Both the position numbers and the translations under genes were made by a program. Below are positions 30,386-39,285 of a stretch of DNA of 64,000 nucleotides, in pieces. Under the pieces are notes generated by a model, which made no database searches, was not told where the DNA came from, and saw only the letters and a program-made list of their open reading frames with translations. The stretch comes from Sphingomonas sp. URHD0057 (GTDB taxonomy: Bacteria; Pseudomonadota; Alphaproteobacteria; Sphingomonadales; Sphingomonadaceae). Every line of letters begins with the position of its first letter. Within the stretch, counting starts at the first letter, position 1. Where the stretch lies: positions 632,403-696,402 of the forward strand of contig NZ_JIAU01000005.1 of NCBI RefSeq assembly GCF_000620665.1. Reading direction: 5' to 3'.

Positions 30386-31832
30386 CGTTCGTCTCCGCAA
30401 TCGGCAAGGGTTCCGGTACGCTCGCGCCGCCCCATTCGAGGTCAACCTGCGTCGAAAATCTCGGCCAGCCGGGAATGCGGGGAAGGCTGGCCGGGGGGAT
30501 GGGCGCGCCCGCTTCAATGTCCCAGCTTGGATAGAGCTTCGGGACCGGCGGGAAGATCGTGTGAATTGCGAACGCGATCGCGCCGAGACCGAGCAGGCCG
30601 GCGGCGATTGCCAACCACGGGACTTCGGGGCCGCAAGTATCTGGGGACGGGACTGAGAACGAGGCAGTGGCGCTGATGTCCCGGCCTGAGCCGTCGTGGA
30701 GTGTCAATGTCGGCGGCGGGCTGCAAACCGAATAGAAATCGGCGGTCAGCGTGAGCGATTTGCTTATCTCGCCAGCAGCGAAGCGTAGCGGATGCGGCAA
30801 GCCATCGGGTGAAATGACTTCGTTCCCCTGGCGCACATCGTAATCAAGCTCCGAAACGGAGGTCGGGCCTGTCTTGTCGACCCGGAATGTAAGGCTTTGC
30901 CCACGCTCCGCACGCACCGGCACGACGATCACGTAGGTTGTCGCCGTCGTCGTGGCCGTGCTCACGGGCGTGGTCGCCGGCGGCGCATCGAGAATCCGGA
31001 CGGTGACTGAGCCAGGATCTCCGACCGCCGCATCCTTGCCGGTCTTGAGGCTGATCGTAACCGACTGATCTCCGTCGCCCGCCGGCCCCTTCGCCGTCGC
31101 GATGGCGACCGTTTGCTCGGCATTTTGTTGCGCGCTTGCAGGGAACTCGATCGATGTGGGCTGCTCGGCCAACAACTCGGCGTGATCGTAGCTCAGGCCG
31201 ATCTTGTGCGGGCGGCACTCTTTGGCGTCGCGATGGATGGTGAGCGTCAGCGAATCCCCTTCATGAACCTCGGCCGGCGCGGAAATCGTGAACCGCGGCG
31301 GCCTGAACATGGCCATCTGATACTGGTAGCAATCTGAATCGGCAGGCGGCGTTGGATCATGATTTACTGCGGGCGGTGGCGGAGGTGGCGGCGCCGGCTG
31401 GACTGCCGCGGGGATGACTGGGGCCGGAGCGACGACTGGCGCCATGATCGGTGGCGCAGGGCAGGTCTCCGTCGCCGGGATCCGGCTTCCGTCGGGGCAC
31501 AGCTGCATGGCGAGCGCCGGCGGATAGCCTCGTCCGGTCGACACGCTGAGCGTGACGACTCCGTCGTCCTGCGATTGCCGCGTGACCAGGCCTTGAGGAA
31601 CCCCGGTCACCGACTCGTCGACAACCTCTCTTACCCGGTAGTCGTATCGGGCGAGCACTTTGGCTGCGTCGCTCCAGCGACAGCCGCTGAAATCCGGGAA
31701 TCCCCCCTCGTGGAGAACCATTTCAGCTTGCTTGGGATTGCAACGTGGCAGGTCGATCGGTTGCGTCGAAGCGATGCCGGACACACTCGCGATCCAGCAG
31801 GCAAAGATCAGGAACGCGGCAATGCGCGGCAT
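30378..31832 (-). CDS. Exported membrane-anchored protein with PASTA-like and beta-sandwich regions
   Basis: It has 484 residues. Order: signal peptide about 1-22; a PASTA-like unit about 46-100 (SGCRWSDAAKVLARYDYRV, VPQGLVTRQS, GVVTLSVSTG); a Pro-rich linker 125-162 with eight consecutive prolines; two beta-sandwich regions about 180-282 and 300-395 in the style of Calx-beta (HEGDSLTLTI; ERGQSLTFRVDKTG); one membrane helix about 405-427; and a 57-residue cytosolic tail rich in Pro and Trp. Cysteines in the outer part could pair. PASTA units bind cell-wall fragments in kinases, but there is no kinase here. Function unknown. It is operonic with the 189-residue gene. Confidence 0.72.
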   Translation of the reverse strand: MPRIAAFLIFACWIASVSGIASTQPIDLPRCNPKQAEMVLHEGGFPDFSGCRWSDAAKVLARYDYRVREVVDESVTGVPQGLVTRQSQDDGVVTLSVSTGRGYPPALAMQLCPDGSRIPATETCPAPPIMAPVVAPAPVIPAAVQPAPPPPPPPAVNHDPTPPADSDCYQYQMAMFRPPRFTISAPAEVHEGDSLTLTIHRDAKECRPHKIGLSYDHAELLAEQPTSIEFPASAQQNAEQTVAIATAKGPAGDGDQSVTISLKTGKDAAVGDPGSVTVRILDAPPATTPVSTATTTATTYVIVVPVRAERGQSLTFRVDKTGPTSVSELDYDVRQGNEVISPDGLPHPLRFAAGEISKSLTLTADFYSVCSPPPTLTLHDGSGRDISATASFSVPSPDTCGPEVPWLAIAAGLLGLGAIAFAIHTIFPPVPKLYPSWDIEAGAPIPPASLPRIPGWPRFSTQVDLEWGGASVPEPLPIAETNDG

Positions 31833-31918
31833 CCCGTCCCCCCAGGGTTACGATCCCGAGCCGATCGTTCGAGTAATCCTTATCACAGACGGGCGGAGAA
31901 CGGCAGTAGGCGGTGCCG

Positions 31919-32389
31919 TCAGCTCAGTTGCTCCAGCCGCTCATCGTCGAGCGATCCGGGAATCAGCATCACCGGGCACGGCAGCTTGCCTGCGTCGGTG
32001 CCGCAGAAGCTTGAGACCAGCGGACCCGGATTGCCGCTTGGGGCGGCGCCGAGCACCAGCGCGGCGATGTCCGGGCGTTCGCCGACATAGTCGCGTACCG
32101 CACGCACGCCTTCGCCCTGCTGGACGATGATCGTGGCTTCGACCCCCGATTCGTCGAGGATCTCGCCGATCGCGGCGCTGACCACGCCTTCGATCCTCAG
32201 CCGCTGCTCCTCCTCGATCGCCGCCTGGACGCCGCCGAACTGCACGAAGTCCTGGGGCTCGACGATGCCGAGCACCTCGATCCGACCGCTCGTTTTGGCC
32301 GCGCGCCGTGCCGCGAAGCGCAGCGCCACGCGCGCTTCGGCGCTGTCGTCGACGACGACCAGGTAAGTGCGTTGAGGATCGTTACTCAT
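31919..32389 (-). CDS. Universal stress protein family protein
   Basis: It has 156 residues from ATG 32389 (MSNDPQRTYLVVVDDSAEA). A single Usp domain of the alpha/beta HUP type, with the first strand YLVVVDDSAEARVALRFAARRA and the last strand LPCPVMLIPG. The nucleotide loop (G-2x-G-9x-GS/T) is only partly visible, at LGAAPSGNPGPLVSSF, so ATP binding is uncertain. Role in stress survival is known for the family; its specific trigger is unknown. It is divergent from pdhC, with 123 bases between them. Confidence 0.85.
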   Translation of the reverse strand: MSNDPQRTYLVVVDDSAEARVALRFAARRAAKTSGRIEVLGIVEPQDFVQFGGVQAAIEEEQRLRIEGVVSAAIGEILDESGVEATIIVQQGEGVRAVRDYVGERPDIAALVLGAAPSGNPGPLVSSFCGTDAGKLPCPVMLIPGSLDDERLEQLS

Positions 32390-32512
32390 CCGCACCAACT
32401 GCTGCGTTAATCTGGCGTTCAGCGCAAGCGGGCCGCCAAGCGGCTCACCGCGCACTTGACCGCAACCGCCGCATTGGCTTTGGACCGCAGGCTTCTTCAG
32501 GACACGCTTGTC

Positions 32513-33838
32513 ATGCCGATCGAACTCAAGATGCCCGCGCTTTCTCCGACGATGGAGGAGGGCACGCTCGCCAAATGGCTGGTCAAGGAAGGCGACGAGG
32601 TGAAGTCCGGCGACATCCTCGCCGAGATCGAGACCGACAAGGCGACGATGGAGTTCGAAGCGGTCGACGAGGGCAAGATCGCCAAGATCCTGGTGCCCGA
32701 AGGCACCGACGGAGTGAAGGTCGGCGCACCGATCGCGATCATGGCGGGAGAGGGCGAGGACGCTTCAGCCGCGGCTGCCGCCGCGCCGAAGCCCGATACA
32801 CCCGCTCCTACACCCAAGGTGCCGGAGCCGAAGGCCGACGCGACGCCCAAGTCGGCCCCGCCGCCGCAGGCGCCCGTCGAGACTCCGGTAGCGCCATCGC
32901 AACCGGCGGCCGCGCCTCGCGCCGAGGGCGATCGGATCAAGGCTTCGCCGCTCGCCCGCAAGCTTGCTCAGGCGCAGAGTATCGATCTGTCGAGCCTGCA
33001 GGGCAGCGGCCCGGGTGGACGGATCGTCCGTGCCGACGTGGATGCTGCGGTCGGCAAGGCGCCCGCTGCCGCTCCGGCTGCTCAACCCGCCGCGGCTGCT
33101 CCGGCGCTTGGCACCCATTTGGTCGTGCCGGGGCCGATGGAACAGGCGATCCCGCACGAAGAGGTCAAGCTATCGAATATCCGCAAGACCATCGCGCGCC
33201 GCCTGACCGAGGCGAAGCAACAGGTTCCGCACATCTACCTGACCGTCGACATCCAGCTCGACGCGCTGCTCAAGCTCCGCGGCGAGCTCAACAAGGGCCT
33301 CGAGAGTCGCGGCATCAAGCTCAGCGTCAACGACCTCTTGATCAAGGCACTGGCCCAGTCGCTGATCGAAGTGCCCGAATGCAACGTCGCCTTCGCCGGC
33401 GACCATATGTTCAAGTACAGCCGCGCCGACATTTCGGTCGCGGTGTCGATCCCCGCCGGGCTGATTACCCCGATCATCGCGTATGCCGACACCAAGAGCG
33501 TGTCCGCCATCTCGACCGAGATGAAGGATCTCGCGGGCCTCGCACGCGACGGCAAGCTCCAGCCGCAGCAATATCAGGGCGGCACCGCGAGCCTGTCGAA
33601 TATGGGCATGTTCGGGATCAAGCAGTTCGAGGCGGTGATCAATCCGCCCCAGGGCATGATCATGGCGATCGGCGCCGGCGAAAAGCGGCCCTACGTCATC
33701 AATGACTCGCTCCAGATTGCGACGATCATGAGTGCGACCGGCAGCTTCGACCATCGCGCGATCGACGGTGCCGACGGCGCCAGGCTGATGCAGGCGTTCA
33801 AACGCCTGGTCGAAAACCCACTGGGAATGCTGGCCTGA
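32513..33838 (+). CDS. pdhC: Pyruvate dehydrogenase E2, dihydrolipoyllysine acetyltransferase
   Basis: It has 441 residues. Transfers acetyl from lipoamide to CoA in the pyruvate dehydrogenase complex. One lipoyl domain about 1-78 ([16 protein letters not shown]; lipoyl lysine K43 in ETDKATMEF), a long Pro/Ala linker, the subunit-binding domain ([19 protein letters not shown]), and the catalytic domain ending [19 protein letters not shown] with the active-site His-Asp. The SPTMEEG motif separates it from SucB. I chose ATG 32513 because the family starts there. The E1 genes (pdhA, pdhB) are not in the window; the matching E3 is at 34847. Confidence 0.95.
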   Translation: MPIELKMPALSPTMEEGTLAKWLVKEGDEVKSGDILAEIETDKATMEFEAVDEGKIAKILVPEGTDGVKVGAPIAIMAGEGEDASAAAAAAPKPDTPAPTPKVPEPKADATPKSAPPPQAPVETPVAPSQPAAAPRAEGDRIKASPLARKLAQAQSIDLSSLQGSGPGGRIVRADVDAAVGKAPAAAPAAQPAAAAPALGTHLVVPGPMEQAIPHEEVKLSNIRKTIARRLTEAKQQVPHIYLTVDIQLDALLKLRGELNKGLESRGIKLSVNDLLIKALAQSLIEVPECNVAFAGDHMFKYSRADISVAVSIPAGLITPIIAYADTKSVSAISTEMKDLAGLARDGKLQPQQYQGGTASLSNMGMFGIKQFEAVINPPQGMIMAIGAGEKRPYVINDSLQIATIMSATGSFDHRAIDGADGARLMQAFKRLVENPLGMLA

Positions 33839-33839
33839 G

Positions 33840-34046
33840 ATGAAGTGGCTGACTGCCTTGATCCTGGGTGCGATCCTCGGCGGCATCCTGCCGACCGTCA
33901 TCGATAGTCAGTCGGGTTCCTGGATGGAGTCCTGGGCCAGTTGGGGAACCGTCCGTCCGAATGCCGGCGGGTTTCTGTTTTCGATTCCTGTGTTCCTGAT
34001 CACGGCCGTCGGCGCTCGGATGTTCTTCAACTGGCACAACCACTGA
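33840..34046 (+). CDS. Small membrane protein
   Basis: It has 68 residues, with two hydrophobic helices (about 3-21 and 44-62) and a short polar loop with PNAGG. It begins one base after the pdhC stop, in the same direction, so it is co-transcribed. I do not recognise a family. It could be a lineage-specific protein; no metal-binding or catalytic residues stand out. Confidence 0.6.
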   Translation: MKWLTALILGAILGGILPTVIDSQSGSWMESWASWGTVRPNAGGFLFSIPVFLITAVGARMFFNWHNH

Positions 34047-34054
34047 GCGGGGAT

Positions 34055-34420
34055 TTGTCCGAACGCCCGCCCCTGATTCGAGTCACGGCGATGCCGGCCG
34101 ACACCAACCCTTATGGCGGCGTGTTCGGCGGCTGGCTGATGGGGCAGATGGGCCTTGCTTGCGGTTCGTTCGCCTCGCGGCGGACCAAGGGCAAGGCGAT
34201 CTTGGTTGCCGCGGACGGACTCAAATTTCCCGGCGCGATGGCGGTCGGCGACGAGCTCAGCGTCTATGTCGACTTGCTGAAAGAAGGCCGCACGTCGCTT
34301 CGGCTCAAGGCCGAAGCAATCGCAAGGACGCGAGACGGCGACACGGAAACGGTGGTGGCGGAAGGTGAATTCACGTTCGTCGCGCTCGATCAAGCGGGCA
34401 AACCGAGGCCGGTGGAATGA
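34055..34420 (+). CDS. Hotdog-fold acyl-CoA thioesterase
   Basis: It has 121 residues from TTG 34055, which lies behind GAGCGGGGA and gives SERPPLIRVTAMPADTNPYGG. An ATG at 34091 is an alternative but would cut the first strand. Seen: the acyl-CoA hydrolase signature TNPYGGVFGGWLMGQMG, with the asparagine/glycine active region as in YciA, and KFPGAMAVGDELSVYVDLLKEGRTS. It hydrolyses acyl-CoA; chain length unknown. It overlaps the next gene by four bases (ATGA), within the pyruvate dehydrogenase cluster. Confidence 0.87.
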   Translation: MSERPPLIRVTAMPADTNPYGGVFGGWLMGQMGLACGSFASRRTKGKAILVAADGLKFPGAMAVGDELSVYVDLLKEGRTSLRLKAEAIARTRDGDTETVVAEGEFTFVALDQAGKPRPVE

Positions 34421-34854
34421 CAGGCCGGGAAACCAATCGTGGTTTCGTGCTGGCGCTGTTCTGTGCGCTGCTCGCGACGCCGTACGCCGCCAGCCAATAT
34501 GAGCAAGCGAACGCGCTCTCGTGCTGCGAAAATCCGCCGGCAAACGCGCTCTGGGTCGGGCTGACCGTCGTGGCGGTCGCGGTGTTTGCCGCACGGCCGT
34601 TGATGGTGTGGCTCTCGGAACGACTGTACGCGGCAAGCTCCATTGTTCGGCTGGCATCGCTCGCGCTCATCGGCGCAGCAATCGGCGCCGTGGTTGGGTG
34701 GTCGCTGTTTGGTTTGACTCTGCTGGAGACGGAATCCGGACAGGATCTGTCGACCTGGGGAGTTACTCCTGGCGCGCTCGTCGGAGTTGGAGCTGCAATT
34801 GGCTGGTGGCTTGGTACGGAAATACTCGGGCCCAAGAAGGTGAGAAATGGCTGA
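34417..34854 (+). CDS. Unknown four-helix membrane protein
   Basis: It has 145 residues, with hydrophobic segments at about 8-25, 44-62, 77-99 and 119-135. A vicinal cysteine pair lies in LSCCENPP. I recognise no family. The start ATG overlaps the thioesterase stop (ATGA) and its own end overlaps the lpdA start by eight bases, so it is fixed in the pyruvate dehydrogenase transcription unit. Confidence 0.6.
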   Translation: MTGRETNRGFVLALFCALLATPYAASQYEQANALSCCENPPANALWVGLTVVAVAVFAARPLMVWLSERLYAASSIVRLASLALIGAAIGAVVGWSLFGLTLLETESGQDLSTWGVTPGALVGVGAAIGWWLGTEILGPKKVRNG

Positions 34855-36259
34855 CACTTACGACCTGATCGTCCTCGGCTCGGGCCCCGGCGGCTATGTC
34901 GCCGCGATCCGCGCCACGCAGCTGGGCCTGAAGACCGCGATCGTCGAGCGCGAGCTGTTGGGCGGGATCTGCCTCAACTGGGGCTGCATTCCGACCAAGG
35001 CGCTGCTGCGCTCGGCCGAGATCTACAATTATCTCCAGCACGCCGAAGCGTACGGCTTGAGCAACGACAAGCCGTCGTTTGACCTTGCCAAGGTGGTCGC
35101 GCGCAGCCGGGCTGTGTCCAAGCAGCTCAATCAGGGCGTCGCGCACCTGATGAAGAAGAACAAGATCACGGTAGTGATGGGCGAGGGCAAGCTCACCGGC
35201 AAGGGCAAGCTCAGCGTCACCGTCGACGGTAAGGCGACGGAGCTGCAGGCCAAGCACATCATCATCGCGACCGGTGCACGCGCCCGCGACCTGCCGTTCG
35301 CCAAGGCCGACGGCAAGCGCATCTGGACTTACCGCCACGCCATGACTCCGGCCGAGATGCCGACCGAGCTCCTCGTTATCGGCTCGGGCGCGATCGGGAT
35401 TGAGTTCGCGAGCTTCTATGCCGATCTCGGCGCAAAGGTGACCGTGGTCGAGATGCTCGACCGCATCGTCCCCGTCGAGGACTCGGAGGTCAGCGCTCAG
35501 CTCGCCAAGAGCCTGACCAAGCAGGGGCTGGTCATCCATACATCCGCCGGCGTCGAGAGTCTGAAGACCGACGCCAAGGGCGTCGCCGCCACGATCAAGA
35601 CCAGCGACGGCAAGTCGGTCGAGCATCGCTTCAGCCATGCGATCGTCGCGGTCGGGATCGCCCCCAACACCGAGAATATCGGGCTCGAGCCGCTCGCGGT
35701 GAAAACCACCAAGGGCCATATCGACACCGACCCCTACGGCCGCACCAACGTGCCCGGGCTATGGGCGATCGGCGACGTCACCGCGCCGCCGTGGCTCGCG
35801 CACAAGGCAATGCACGAGGCGGTGACGACCGCGGAGGCAATTGCTCAGGAGCTCGGCAACAAGGACGTCCACCCCCACGCCGCCGATCCGAAGAACATCC
35901 CCGGCTGTACCTACTGCCGCCCGCAGGTCGCCAGCGTCGGCCTGACCGAGGCCGCGGCGAAGGAGGCCGGCTATCAGGTCAAGGTCGGCAAGTTCCCGGC
36001 GATCGGCAACGGCAAGGCGATTGCGCTCGGCGAGGTCGACGGCTTCGTGAAGACCGTGTTCGACGCCAAGACCGGCGAGTTGCTCGGCGCGCACATGATC
36101 GGCGCCGAAGTCACCGAGCTGATCCAGGGCTACACTGTCGGCAAGACCGCCGAGCTGATCGACGAGGATTTCGTCCAGACCGTCTTCCCGCACCCGACCT
36201 TGAGCGAGATGATGCACGAGGCCGTGCTTGCCGCCGACGGTCGGGTCCTGCACATTTGA
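34847..36259 (+). CDS. lpdA: Dihydrolipoyl dehydrogenase (E3) of the pyruvate dehydrogenase cluster
   Basis: It has 470 residues. FAD motif YDLIVLGSGPGGYVAAIRA, redox cysteines in GGICLNWGCIPTK, NAD motif IGSGAIGIEFASFY, and the closing VFPHPTLSEMMHEAV with the catalytic His. The GICLNWGC active site (W where the other copy has V) is typical of the PDH-type E3. The ATG follows AAGGTGAGAA and overlaps the upstream gene by eight bases. Reoxidises the lipoyl arm of PdhC. It is the window's second lpdA, distinct from the copy at 4958. Confidence 0.95.
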   Translation: MADTYDLIVLGSGPGGYVAAIRATQLGLKTAIVERELLGGICLNWGCIPTKALLRSAEIYNYLQHAEAYGLSNDKPSFDLAKVVARSRAVSKQLNQGVAHLMKKNKITVVMGEGKLTGKGKLSVTVDGKATELQAKHIIIATGARARDLPFAKADGKRIWTYRHAMTPAEMPTELLVIGSGAIGIEFASFYADLGAKVTVVEMLDRIVPVEDSEVSAQLAKSLTKQGLVIHTSAGVESLKTDAKGVAATIKTSDGKSVEHRFSHAIVAVGIAPNTENIGLEPLAVKTTKGHIDTDPYGRTNVPGLWAIGDVTAPPWLAHKAMHEAVTTAEAIAQELGNKDVHPHAADPKNIPGCTYCRPQVASVGLTEAAAKEAGYQVKVGKFPAIGNGKAIALGEVDGFVKTVFDAKTGELLGAHMIGAEVTELIQGYTVGKTAELIDEDFVQTVFPHPTLSEMMHEAVLAADGRVLHI

Positions 36260-36285
36260 ACGCTGACTTGGGGGATACGCCACAC

Positions 36286-37563
36286 GTGAAGACCATCCTG
36301 CTCGCCGCGGCTGCGGCTGTTTCGTTCACCGCGCCGGCCTCGGCCGCGACCGTCGTCACCGCCGACCGCATGCTCGACGTCGCCACTGCCCGCTACATCG
36401 ACCATCCGGCGATCTTCATCGGCGACGATGGGCATATCCAGTCGATCACCAATGCGGCGACGGTGCAATATCCGGCGGGCACGAAGCGTATCGATCTGCC
36501 GGGCGAGACCTTGCTCCCTGGCCTCATCGACATGCACGTCCATTTGACCAGCCTCGCCGAGATCGGCGGCTATCAGGGCCTCAAATATACCGACAATTTC
36601 TGGACCGCGGTCGGCACCGCCAATGCGAAGACCACGCTCAACGCCGGCTTCACCACCGTCCGCAACGTCGGTTCGTCGGACTTCGCCGACGTCGCGCTAA
36701 TGGAGGCGATCGACGGCGGCTGGATCCAGGGCCCGCGCATCGTTCCCGCGACCTACGCGATCGGCGCGACCGGCGGGCATTGCGACGACACCGGCCTGCC
36801 GCCTTATTACGACAAGAAAGCGGACTCGGTGATCAGCGGGCCGGCGGACGCGCGCGAGAAGGTTCGCTGGTTGCACAAATATGGCGCCGAGGTGATCAAG
36901 ATCTGCGCGACGGGCGGCGTGTTCTCATTGGGCGACAGCGTTGGCGCGCAGCAGCTCAGCCTCGAGGAGATGAAGGCGATCGCCGACGAGGCGCATATGC
37001 TCGGCCTCCGCGTCGCCGCACACGCTCATGGCGACGAGGGCATCCACGACGCCATCCTCGCCGGCATCGACACCATCGAGCATGCCAGCCTGGCCAGCGA
37101 CGCCTCGATCCAGCTCGCCAAGCAGCACGGCACCTGGTTCGACATGGATATCTACAATGACGACTACATCCTCGCCACCGGCACCAAGAACGGCACCGAG
37201 CAGGAAAGCATCGACAAGGAACGGATGATCGGCCTCAAGCAGCGCCAGACTTTCCAGCGCGCGGTCCGCGCCGGGGTCAGGATGCTGTTCGGCACCGACG
37301 CCGGCGTCTATCCGCACGGCGACAACGGCAGGCAGTTCGCGAAGATGGTCCAGTGGGGAATGACCCCGATCCAGGCGATCCGCGCCGCAACGACCAGCGC
37401 CTCGGAAGCGCTTGGGCGGAGTGATGTCGGGGCGATCGAGCCCGGCCGCTGGGGCGACATCATCGCGGTACGCGGCGACCCGCTCGCCAATGTCGCGGTG
37501 CTCGAGCATGTCGATGCGGTCATCAAGGGTGGGCAGTTGGTGAAAGGCCCAGCCGCGCAGTGA
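36286..37563 (+). CDS. Secreted metal-dependent amidohydrolase
   Basis: It has 425 residues from GTG 36286, ten bases behind a GGGGGA ribosome-binding site; this gives signal peptide VKTILLAAAAAVSFTAPASAA. Amidohydrolase superfamily: HxH in LPGLIDMHVHLTS, the probable carbamylated lysine in GAEVIKICATGG, further metal ligands in AAHAHGDEG and IEHASLA, and the Asp in LFGTDAGVYPHG. This order matches Xaa-Pro dipeptidase/imidazolonepropionase-like prolidases of the Sgx9260 type. Substrate unknown; periplasmic by signal peptide. It follows lpdA by 26 bases and overlaps the CDF gene by four (GTGA). Confidence 0.87.
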   Translation: MKTILLAAAAAVSFTAPASAATVVTADRMLDVATARYIDHPAIFIGDDGHIQSITNAATVQYPAGTKRIDLPGETLLPGLIDMHVHLTSLAEIGGYQGLKYTDNFWTAVGTANAKTTLNAGFTTVRNVGSSDFADVALMEAIDGGWIQGPRIVPATYAIGATGGHCDDTGLPPYYDKKADSVISGPADAREKVRWLHKYGAEVIKICATGGVFSLGDSVGAQQLSLEEMKAIADEAHMLGLRVAAHAHGDEGIHDAILAGIDTIEHASLASDASIQLAKQHGTWFDMDIYNDDYILATGTKNGTEQESIDKERMIGLKQRQTFQRAVRAGVRMLFGTDAGVYPHGDNGRQFAKMVQWGMTPIQAIRAATTSASEALGRSDVGAIEPGRWGDIIAVRGDPLANVAVLEHVDAVIKGGQLVKGPAAQ

Positions 37564-38507
37564 GCTCCCCGACCGCCAGTAATCGTACCCTCGTCATCGC
37601 GTTCCTCGCGAACCTCGGCATCGCACTCGCGAAGTTCGTTGCCGCGGCGATCACCGGCTCGTCGGCGATGCTGACCGAAGGCGTGCATAGCGTCGTCGAT
37701 TCCACCAACCAGCTGCTGCTGATGTGGGGACGCAGACAGTCGCGCAAACCGCCCGACAAATATCATCCGCTGGGTTACGGCCGCGAGCTCTATTTTTGGA
37801 GCTTCGTCGTCGCCGTGCTCGTCTTCTCGCTCGGCGCCGGCGTGTCGATCTATGAAGGCATCATTCACATTGCCGAGCCCGAGCACGCGGTGTCGCCATA
37901 TTGGGCGTACGGGGTGCTGCTGGTGGCGTTCCTCCTCGAAGGCTGGTCCACGCTCGAGGCATTCAACGAATTCCGCGAGGCGAAAGGCAAGCTCGGCTGG
38001 ATCGAGGCGATCCGCCGGTCGAAGGACCCGCCGGCGTTCATCGTGCTGCTCGAGAATGGCGCGGCGATGGCGGGCATCGTCGCAGCTGCGATCGGCGTAT
38101 TCATTGCCCAGCTGACCGGCGACCCGTTCTACGATGGCGCCGCGTCGGTCGTGATCGGCGTCATCCTCGGCGTCACCGCATTCGTGCTCGCCTACGAATC
38201 GAAGGGCCTGCTGATCGGCGAGGCGGCCGATCCCGACCTCGTGCGGAGCCTGCGCGAGCTCGTCTGCAGCAAGGAGGGGATCGTCGGCGTCGGGCACATC
38301 CTCACCGTCCATTCTGCGCCCGACCAGATCACGGCGATGATGAACGTCGACTTCCGCGACACCATCAGCGCCGGCGATGTCGAGCGCATCGTTCGCGAGG
38401 TCGAGCGCGACGCGCACGAGGCGTGGCCCGAGGTCCGTCGCCTGTTCATCCGGCCGATGCACAATGCGGCGGAGGAGCGGAAGAAGGTCGAGGCGCAGAA
38501 CCCTTAA
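37560..38507 (+). CDS. Cation diffusion facilitator family transporter
   Basis: It has 315 residues and about five to six membrane helices. Proton-linked exporter of divalent metals such as Zn, Fe or Mn. The HSVVDSTNQ motif in the second helix and GAASVVIGVILG in the fifth carry the usual Asp/His metal residues (EGVHSVVDST; DGAASV). The C-terminal cytosolic domain (about 215-305) has the typical fold with GVGHILTVHSAPDQI. The start is GTG at 37560 inside the amidohydrolase stop. Which metal cannot be read off. Confidence 0.9.
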   Translation: MSSPTASNRTLVIAFLANLGIALAKFVAAAITGSSAMLTEGVHSVVDSTNQLLLMWGRRQSRKPPDKYHPLGYGRELYFWSFVVAVLVFSLGAGVSIYEGIIHIAEPEHAVSPYWAYGVLLVAFLLEGWSTLEAFNEFREAKGKLGWIEAIRRSKDPPAFIVLLENGAAMAGIVAAAIGVFIAQLTGDPFYDGAASVVIGVILGVTAFVLAYESKGLLIGEAADPDLVRSLRELVCSKEGIVGVGHILTVHSAPDQITAMMNVDFRDTISAGDVERIVREVERDAHEAWPEVRRLFIRPMHNAAEERKKVEAQNP

Positions 38508-38561
38508 CCGTTCGCTAGCGCTGTTGCGTTAGGCTTTCCCGATCAGCGGGAGCCGTTTGGG

Positions 38562-39245
38562 ATGCACAGCTTCTATTACAAGAAGGGCGCGAATGCCCTG
38601 GGCGCGGCGACGCTCGCCTTGTTTGCGATCGGATCCGGCAAGCTCTGGTACGACCATGGCGGGGTCACGCTGCTGTTGTTCGCCATCGTGATGGTGGCGG
38701 GCGCGGCGAAGACGACATTGGATGCGCTGAGCTCGGAGCCGGCGCTGAAGTTCGACCGCCACTCGCTGTGGGTGCGCAAGGCGTTGGGCGGCGGCCTTCA
38801 CGAGGTGCCGTGGCGCGATGTCCACGACATCGGGCTGAAGGTCCACACCGTGCGCTACATGGGCATCATTCCGGTGAGCCGCACCGCTTATGTCACGATC
38901 ACCTGCGAAGGCGGATGGTTCGGCGCCCGCCGCCTCCGCCTGGCGACCAGCGCGCTGGGCCTGTCGCCGGCACGTTCGGCCGAGTTGGTCGAGATTCTGA
39001 AGCAGGCGCATGTCGATGCCGTCGGCGTCGCGGCGGCGGCAATGGCGGCGGCGGGGAGCCAGGGCTGGGGCATTGAGACGCGCCTGGCTCAGCCGGAGAT
39101 CGCCGACAGCGGCTTCGACCCCGACGCGGCGCTCGCGCGCTATCAGGCGGCACAGCAGCGGCAGGTCCGCGAACCGCATCCCGCTGCGGCGGTTGCTCGC
39201 CCGGCCGTCCCGCAACGGCCGACCTTCGGGCGCCGCGTCAGCTAG
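38562..39245 (+). CDS. Conserved membrane protein with PH-like domain
   Basis: It has 227 residues. Two hydrophobic helices (about 12-27 and 34-52), then a segment (about 60-130) with ALKFDRHSLWVRKALGG and VPWRDVHDIGLKVH. This strand pattern resembles bacterial PH-like domains (STM3941-type) that face the cytosol. The last 70 residues are Ala/Gln/Arg-rich and probably disordered. I do not recognise a named family. Start: first ATG after GGGAGCCGTTTGGG. The edge gene at 63637 has the same helix-helix-PH plan. Confidence 0.6.
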   Translation: MHSFYYKKGANALGAATLALFAIGSGKLWYDHGGVTLLLFAIVMVAGAAKTTLDALSSEPALKFDRHSLWVRKALGGGLHEVPWRDVHDIGLKVHTVRYMGIIPVSRTAYVTITCEGGWFGARRLRLATSALGLSPARSAELVEILKQAHVDAVGVAAAAMAAAGSQGWGIETRLAQPEIADSGFDPDAALARYQAAQQRQVREPHPAAAVARPAVPQRPTFGRRVS

Positions 39246-39285
39246 CCCGGTTGCCAATCGAGGCGCCGCGCTCCACCGTGCCACC

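Noticed and set aside
35761..36285. Upstream extension of the second amidohydrolase frame
   Set aside because: It lies within lpdA in another frame and is Arg-rich; the GTG at 36286 has a ribosome-binding site and signal peptide.
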